The translations under genes and the position numbers were made by a program. 64,000 nt of DNA, from positions 35,236,002-35,300,001 of the forward strand of contig CM035808.1 in the NCBI GenBank assembly GCA_020466095.1. The letters are read 5' to 3'. The DNA comes from Chlorops oryzae (taxonomy: Eukaryota; Arthropoda; Insecta; Diptera; Chloropidae). This document shows positions 56,798 to 64,000 of this stretch, one piece after another. The notes below the pieces were generated by a model. That model saw only the letters and a list, made by a program, of their open reading frames with translations, was not told the origin of the DNA and made no database searches. Numbering within the stretch: the first letter of the stretch is position 1; each line of letters starts with the position of its first letter.

Positions 56798-57280
56798 CCC
56801 AGCGGTAAATTATCTCTTGCATGACAAAGTCATCAGTGATATCATCGATGACATACAGGTGACAGTGTCATGCAAGACACTTTGGGGGAGATGTCATCGT
56901 AGAGAGATGCTGTCCATGTGCTTGAATCTAAAAGGCTACTGAAATTTAAATAAGGCTTTAGCGTAAGTATTACTTGGCCTAATGGATGGGTGCTCGAGTC
57001 ACAATCCGTAGATCGCGGATTCGATCCCTGGCTGAGGCGAACAAAATTGTTAAAAATAGGTTTGAAAAATATTCAAAGGGAAGACAAAGAAGAGAGTTTT
57101 CAACTGGTGTCTTATAAATTGACATTTCCATCGCACCACCTAGCATGACATGTCACCGGTGAATTCACTGTCCAACTCCTGTACAATTTTCATACAAAAT
57201 GTCCTATGGAATCGCATGCGTTCCAGCTCCAAAGTCACCCAGATTTCATCGATGATGTCAGGGGGAAATTTCCCGCTGGG
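56798..57280. mobile_element. 483-bp TIR element with CCCAGCGG ends
   Basis: CCCAGCGGTAAATTATC at the left is answered by CCCAGCGGGAAATTTCC inverted at the right. GTCATC/GATGAC motifs repeat near both ends, and GCATGACA...TGTCATGC forms a hairpin at about 56819-56873. A tRNA-Arg-like SINE lies inside. Target duplication not resolved. Confidence 0.5.
56963..57130 (+). mobile_element. tRNA-Arg-like SINE head nested in the CCCAGCGG element
   Basis: TTGGCCTAATGGATGGGTGC matches the A-box half of animal tRNA-Arg (TGGCCTAATGGATAAGGC), and GGATTCGATCCCTGGC is an exact-type B box. No full cloverleaf closes, so it is a SINE head rather than a tRNA gene. Its 3' end is approximate. Confidence 0.5.
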
Positions 57281-60200
57281 TTGGGTTAGAGGAACTCCAT
57301 TGCTGCCTTTCACCCCACTTGGGTTTGATGGTTGAACGATCAAGTGCTGATTTGACATTTCAACAGCTGTAGCATCGAAGCAAACAATATACTTTTCTGA
57401 CTGAGATAAACGAGCGTGAATTTTATTTTAAAAAAAAAAATAGAAAATCTTATTCTGCTGAATCAATAAAACCGTTTGAAGTGTCGTTTTATTTTCACTT
57501 ATTTTTAGGATAGGACTGTTTTATTTGTAGAACATTTAAGTCCTTCGGCAGCTTAGGGATTCTTCTTAACCGATTCTTTAACGACCGAGGCTAAACACTA
57601 CTTCTGTTGGAACTATTATTACTTCACTTAAAACACCTGTTTTTAATATTCTTTAAAGGCATCTAGTACAACTTTTTTTGGGTAATGCCTTTGGCCTTGT
57701 TTGTGGGAGTGGCATCCCAATGCATTCTCGGCTTTAAAGACTCTCTTCATTATTAAATATTTTAAGTCTGTATGGTCGATGTTAATATCACATGTAAGTG
57801 TTCCATATGTACGTACCCTTCAGCTCATTAAGTATTCGAATTGTAAAAAGAGAATTCGCTGAAGGAACTAAAAGCCATACCTGCACGTGCCTACGAAAAG
57901 TGTATCGCTTCAGCAGGAGCATATATTGAAGGAGAAAAATAAGCTTGGAATAAAATGTAAATTTGTGTTGTTTTTTTTTTTACAAAATTCGGATACTTTT
58001 TGAGCAGAAGGTATATGCGTGTACCGATTTTAACTCATGCAGAGGTATAGCCACTCTCAAAATTCTTGATCAAGATTCGTTGTCACCAGCGAGACTCCCA
58101 CAAGGGGACCTCCCAATCACCAGATACGGCCAATTAGACCGTGGTGCACCCCTGTATCAAACTTTTGTTATGTAACACTCCACTACCAGTTCGATTCCAT
58201 ACCCAATCTTCTGTACTGTTAAACTCTTGGCCTCGCAGGTAAGACTCCCTCCGTTAAGAGTAATCAAATGGAAACAAGAATATTTTGTACCTAATCGATG
58301 ATATTGGAAACAATTATTTTTTGTTTTTTGACGACTGCATTGAAGCAGTTGGTAATTTTAATTATTATGATTTATGATTGCCTTCATGAATTGCGATGGC
58401 CCGCAACAACTTGAGTTAAATGAATTTGCCTGCCCGAAAATCCTTTTTAACGCGTACAATTTCCACAAGCATTCCAACCGCACCTCGAAGCGCTCAATCA
58501 AAATGAATGAATGAATGAGTTTTCATTCGAATTTCAACGATTCGAATGCCAGGAGTGCAATTAGCAGCAAAAATTGCAACCACGCAAGGAAAAATGCAAT
58601 GTAAAAAGTTTTCCTCGGAAAACAAATAAACAGGAGAGAAAAAAAAACGAAAATTCGCCATTTTTAACAAAGTGAAGGGTAGGGGCCATGAGAAAAAAAT
58701 GGCATTGTTTACTCTTTCGTTTGAGAGTCGCACTTGTGTGTATTTTGATTTTTAATTAAACCGGAAAGTACAGCACTCAAAACGTTAAGAAGCCCTTGCG
58801 ACAGTACATCATGAGTCATAAAGGATACGTCAATTGGGATTATTTAGTGAAAGAACATTTTACGGGTCACAGCTGTGATGAGAGCGACTTTCGAGTCTTT
58901 TAAAATGCCTTTGAATGTTTAAAAATGATTTCTATAAACAATCGAGCTTCTTTTATTTAAGCTTTTGAAGGAAATGCTGAGGAAAAATACCGCCTCAGGT
59001 AGGCATAACTTAAACATTTTTTGATTAAAACGGCATCTCGGATGAAAAAATTATTAGAATTCTCACATCAACTTGGCAAAAGAAAAATGAATGGCGGAAA
59101 GAGAAGAATGGTATCGTGTAAACGTACCACACACATGCAGGAAATTGAGAGAAGCATTGAGGTACTGCCTCCGGTTGGCTTTAAGTATGTTAATTGATAT
59201 TTCAATAACGGAGACAGACATTAAGTCAAGTCTTTGGAGGGAGAAAGCTCAAATCGCCTTCGATTTATCCCTAATGCTACGAACAAACAGTCAATATTTA
59301 ATCCCCTTTGAGGCGCTTTTGGAATTACGAGTTAGTCATATCAATTTACTACTAATCCCTATCAGCTTCAATGTAGCGAAACATTAGAATTGATACTGAA
59401 ATAACGGAATCAATGATTTAAACTTGAAATACCTTAAAACTCCCTACCGATAACATTAATTAGCTTTAAACAAGCTTAAGATGAAACAGGACCGAACACA
59501 TTCCTTCGCCAAATGCATTGCAAGAACATTGAAGAAATAATTCCTTAGAATTCCATTGAGCGCTTACCTTAATTCTCTTCGTTCGAGTGTTATTTTGACT
59601 CCTCTTGAGACTTTTGAGTTCAAATCGCACCGGAAGCATTTAAGAGCTTAAGCGAAACGGCATTGACTTGTTCCCCCAAACTTAACTTTTGATTCTCTTC
59701 TACTATTTTCGCTTTTCGTGGCATCGTTTAAAGAATGCCTTTGCGGCTGAAGTAGCCTCTTGGCTAGGTAAGCTTTTCACGGCTTATTTAAGTCCGTGCA
59801 AATGGGCGATTTGACCATCACGAACACTTTGGACGGTGAGGCATTAAGAAAAGCTTTTGCATGATATAAATCATATTTTTCATTGCATTAGCCATTTGCA
59901 ATCCATTCGCTATGCTTTACAGTTGGGCTTCAGTTTGTGTGAACCCATGGCAGGGTATTGGTTTAAGTTTTCAATTAGCAATTGCACCTCGTTAGAGCCT
60001 CATTGGTCACAATATCTCCCCTCTGCACAATGCTGAAGTTCAACACACAAAATAAACCCTGTATATTTACACGAATTTAAACTAAATGAGAATTATTTAA
60101 AAAAATTTGTCTCAAATTTTATCTCCCGAAAAAAAAAATTGAAATATACATGGGCTATACCTAGTAAAATCTAATGGAGTTCTATCTTAATTTTTCTTAA

Positions 60201-61125
60201 GAAGGTTCTTAAAGAGGCGGCCCTAAATAAAATTATATAGCTAGACTTAAGCTAATCTCCAGTCTTCTCTAGGCACTTTTCCAGCCGAGATGTGATGGTA
60301 GAGATAGATGGAGAGGAATTGTTACAAAAGTTATGGTCCACCCTGGACTGTAAAGCTAAGAAAAAGCAGTCTAAAATTTTGTTAGAAAAAAGAAGAATAA
60401 ACTATTAAACAGTTTGCGAGAATCGGCCATAAGTGAGAGGGAAAAATAGAGCAACTTAACTCTCGGCCATGCTTTTAGGGATCGATTTAAAATTGATCTG
60501 TGGCCAGTCTAGCAAAACCGAATATAGGAATATGTTTCATGTATCAAGTACTTTCAGGAACTGCAGTCAAATTGAACGTGTCTCGGACAGATTGTAAATA
60601 ACCAATCTCTTCTTAGAAGTTCTTTTAATAAAGGAACACCGAGCATAACAAAAATTTAAACAAACTATTATCACATTCACACCCGTAAATATTTTAAGCT
60701 CCGCTCAGTTGATGTCGAAAGTTAATTCTTCAATTTAAAAGCAATTTTTTGTGCAAACAAATCTTTTAATTAATTAATATTGATTTATAAAAATGAAGTC
60801 GAAAGCATAAATTATGATTGAAAGTGGACATGTTTCCGCTCAACGATGAAAAAATCAAAGCTCCCGAAGGGCATGAAAATAAATTAATTTCGCTTTTGGT
60901 CTCACATGTCAACGTCATTCTATGTTAATTTTATTTTTTAAGTTTTTTTTTGTGGTTGAGAAAATTCAATCTCGATTGTCTGCTAAAGCTATGCAAAATT
61001 TTTCCAAAAAAATTGAAAGTTTTTATAATTCAATTTTCAAAAGGATTTTTGTTATAATTTTTAATTGCCTTGGCGTAGCAGGTGCCACTTTCAACGAATT
61101 CAACACAATTGTGAATTCTTCTTGT

Positions 61126-61200
61126 TTCGTTTCGTTCGCTCCATTTGTTCCCTTTGCTGCATTTGTTCCATTTGTTCCATTTGTTGCACTTGTTCCAACA
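61126..61200. repeat. Nonamer tandem repeat GTTCCATTT
   Basis: About eight 9-bp units related to GTTCCATTT. The plus frame gives repeating Phe-Val-Pro and the minus frame repeating Asn-Lys-Trp, both artefacts of the repeat rather than signs of a gene. Confidence 0.8.
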
Positions 61201-61759
61201 CAATTTGAAGCACAATAAAAGTCAAGTGAAACGATTCGAACATCAACTCTAAAACGCGCCAATGGCAGGGAAAAGTTTCGTTTTATTGCGATCGTCAGTG
61301 AAAACGTTTACAGGGAAAAGTTTCCACTTTTCCGATACGTCAGAATGTTAAACATTTCATAAATTGATTTCACACGAATTTCCATCACTTATTTTTTGTT
61401 TTATCGGAATTTTGTTTTCGGAACGCAAGTTCAAAATAAAAAAACCAAACAAGAGAAGGATTTTTCCGGGACATTTCAATGTGAAAAATCAAATCAAAAA
61501 GTTTTAAATTAAATCAAAACGGTTTAGAGATGGTTTATGGTTTGCCTTTATATTAATGGAAGGATGGTAAGAGGTCCCTGGTTTAATAAGGATAACTATC
61601 TTGATAATAATAAGTTTTCTAAATTTTGAATTGATATTTCTCACAGCACCAGAGTCTTCACGGATCATTGATTTTCAAACCGACAGATGGCAAGGAATTT
61701 GTGCTTAAGAGAGGGTTCAATAGATCCTTATCAGCTCATCAGCATAGACAACCTCTTTA

Positions 61760-62185
61760 CGGAGTGCTATAAAAAAGAGTTAGAAAAGACTCCTTTCAAA
61801 GCACCCTGTCGGAGTGTTTTCGGAGTGCTCCGAATAGGAGTGTAAAAGGACTTTTAACGGAACTCATCGAAGTAATTTTTTTACCAAGGCCTCAAAAAAC
61901 AACGGCTAGGAGCATTTAGAGAAACCAAACGAGTCATTTAAAAAAAAAAGAAAGAAGAAAGAGAGAAAGAAAGAAAGAGAGTCCAAAAAGACTCTTAAAG
62001 AACATTCTAGCAATCATGAAAGATATATTTCGCGATTCCAAAAAATGCACTTTTTCCATATTAGGCTCCGTGCTCTTTTCTCTCGAAAAAACGCTCATTT
62101 AGAGCTCCGATCGGAGCGTTTTAGGAGCATTTCCGCTCCGGAAAAGGAGTCTTTAGGAGCTCCGTGCGGACTCTTTTGGTTGGTT
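61760..62185. repeat. GGAGTG/GGAGC motif array, possible MITE
   Basis: CGGAGTG, GGAGTGCTCCG, CTCCGATCGGAGC and GGAGCTCC recur in both orientations; ACCTCTTTACGGAGTGC on the left is loosely mirrored by the CGTGCGGACTCTTTTGG end on the right. A similar GAGTC-rich zone lies at 32190-32420. No target duplication found. Confidence 0.3.
61941..61981. repeat. AAGA/GAAA purine tract
   Basis: Interrupted AAAG units within a region rich in GGAGTC/GGAGC motifs. Confidence 0.75.
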
Positions 62186-62880
62186 ATGAGGTGACTGAAA
62201 CATACTTGTAGAAAGGAATTTTCTGCGCTTTTAAATTGGACAAAAAGGCTGCAAGAAAAAGAAAAATATCCTGACATTTTCTGAGAGAAGAAGTTAAGTA
62301 ATCACAGCGTCTTTATCGAAGATTGGACTTAATTTAAGTCGACCTCTAAACCTCAATTAAAAAATTTTAAGTGATGCCCAAATTTTTCGATTTACAATAC
62401 CTTTCGTTTGAGACCTCGACATCTTCGAAATTCAACACTTTTTTCACGTCTGAAACAGCCTAATAGCCACGTATAAAAACAAAAAAAAAAACAAAAAAAA
62501 ACTCCACGAACAAAGTTCGAAAAATCATAATTGAGCTTCAGCTCGAAAGAAGTAAACAAGTCAAAGATTTTGTCTGACAAAACAAACTCAACCGAGATAA
62601 AAAAATAAACAAATCGACCTCTCAACTTTTAGAACATCAAAAATGTGCTATGGCATAAAATCCAATCGCATAGCTAATTGAGAAGGGCATATTTGATCCC
62701 ATCCGACCTACACAATTCCATGGTCCTCTTATCGTCCAGCCCTTTACATCGTGTCAAGCTATCATGGACATTATCTCTTGCTCTAATGGCTTAATTAGCT
62801 GCGTTTTTCGGTCAGCAGCAATAAAAGTAAACAAAATTGACGCAGTCACGTCGACGTGAAAGCATTGCAACTCATGATGC

Positions 62881-62928
62881 TGTGTATGTATGTATGTATG
62901 AGTAGGTATGAGTGTATGCATGGGTATG
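62881..62928. repeat. TATG tetramer repeat
   Basis: TGTATGTATGTATG runs, common in fly noncoding DNA. Confidence 0.8.
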
Positions 62929-64000
62929 TCCTAACAGGCAATATTAGCGGAGATTTATTTTTGTTTGATTTTTTTCTTCCGCCCTTTAAACTTTTCACAT
63001 TTCCGCTGACGTTTGCTTTAACCACTTAATTTAGTCTCATGACTCATGTCCTCCGTTTGTTTGCTCTTTTGGCACTCCCATAACTGCTCTTTAACTCACA
63101 ATGGTATTCTTTTTTTCTTTTATAATTTTCGAAAAATGCTGTCTCTTGCGTTAACAATGAGCAAATAAAGCGAGCTTAGGGGTTGCCGCAGCGAAATAGC
63201 AGCATCCGCTCGGCAATATGCTGTGTGAAAGCAATGGTCATCAAAAATTAAAGAAGCTCTCATAATCATGCGGTTTTGTTGGTTTAGCAAGCCAATATAC
63301 AGCGCTCTCCTATTACACAAAAAACAAGAATTTAAAAATATAAATATAAAAAAAATAATGAAAATGGAGAGCAGGAATTTCGTGCCTCCCTCGCACGTTT
63401 CAACCGTCGAAAATGGGGAAAAAGAAAACAATTTCAAAACGAGTACACATTTCAACGAAGGTTAAGTGGATTCATTTATTTCAAAATGAAAGGATTTGAC
63501 CACCGCTTTTATTGTTCCCTAATTGTATTTTGTTCTCTTTTTCCTTCTTTCCTTCGTTAGGCATTAATGGCCGATTTTTTTTAAAAGATTTTTTTAACAG
63601 TGTCATTTGAGATGCTGAACGGAAATGGTCAACGTGGCGGTGTGAGCAATTTTTATGAAGCGGAAATGAGTTGTTTTCACTATTAAACTTCCTGTGACAA
63701 GTTGACATGAGAATTGCTTCTGGGACATAAAAAGCAAGAGAAAAATAATTCATGCGAATAATGTTTTTATACTTTTATAGCTCTATTAAAAATCCATAGG
63801 GGCAATATAGTTATTTGATGAAGGAAAGCTTTAACCTCTGGTCCATTTGTGCAGATGAAAAATTATGTTCTTATATAAAGCTTCTAGCGCGCTTCAAGGC
63901 GCCAATCAGGCAGGCAGCCGGTACACTTTTTTGGGATAGGACTAAACAACAAAGTAAATGAAATAAAATAAAAATAAGTTTAGGTTTTGTTTTATGAATC

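Larger units (their letters stand above)
57281..64000. other. Noncoding AT-rich stretch at the right end
   Basis: Apart from the tandem repeats listed and the GGAGTG array, I see no supported gene. The longest frames (98 codons at 59091-59387 and 60922-61218) show no domain and the second is driven by the nonamer repeat. Confidence 0.5.

Noticed and set aside
58020..58260. GC-richer patch as a SINE or exon
   Set aside because: AGTTCGATTCCAT is B-box-like but no head, tail or splice sites of quality surround it.
60922..61218. 98-codon frame with Phe-Val-Pro repeats
   Set aside because: Created by the GTTCCATTT nonamer array; the opposite strand is equally open.

Overview
This window is AT-rich genomic DNA from a higher dipteran fly. 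The evidence is one host gene whose exons read as the nicotinic acetylcholine receptor alpha3 subunit of flies, DINE-1-like Helentron repeats, very long repeat-filled introns and a spliceosomal exon structure. A schizophoran fly of the tephritid kind is my guess; species cannot be decided from the sequence alone.

The host gene lies on the minus strand and is only partly inside the window. Coding exon 1 (43959-44013) encodes the start and signal peptide. After a 30.3 kb intron come coding exons 2 (13348-13642), 3 (12889-13069) and 4 (5345-5460). Together they give residues 1-216, the N-terminal ligand-binding domain up to and including loop F. The vicinal-cysteine loop C, the four membrane segments and the cytoplasmic loop must lie left of position 1. 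Reading phase is continuous across every junction (A|GC, AA|C, CAG|GTG, AG|). A 5' leader with short upstream reading frames runs right of 44013. It probably starts at a splice acceptor at 45454, and a possible noncoding exon ends at 49011.

Layout: 1-5344 intron 4; 5461-12888 intron 3, holding a Transib-like element; 13070-13347 intron 2; 13643-43958 intron 1, which is crowded with mobile elements. Those include a nested hAT cluster at 14.5-16.4 kb, DINE-1 copies at 17.9, 35.6 and 41.3 kb, an ACTAGT-rich MITE at 22.1 kb and an inverted repeat pair at 23.3/28.1 kb. They also include a tandem segmental duplication at 35.8-42.0 kb carrying a PIF/Harbinger-like element with a MADF-like reading frame and a 101-bp minisatellite, and a LINE 3' remnant beside SINE tails at 42.8-43.6 kb. 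From 45.5 to 64 kb I find a split tRNA-Ile(UAU) gene, several tRNA-derived SINEs, two more terminal-inverted-repeat elements, a GC-richer promoter-like zone at 49.3-50.7 kb, a reversed DINE-1 copy, and otherwise unannotatable AT-rich DNA.

The only well-supported genes are the nAChR alpha3 gene and the tRNA. Most remaining information is transposon archaeology, with several insertions dated relative to each other by nesting. No operon, CRISPR or prokaryotic feature is present. Nothing was searched against databases; family names rest on motifs, terminal repeats and target-site duplications seen by eye.
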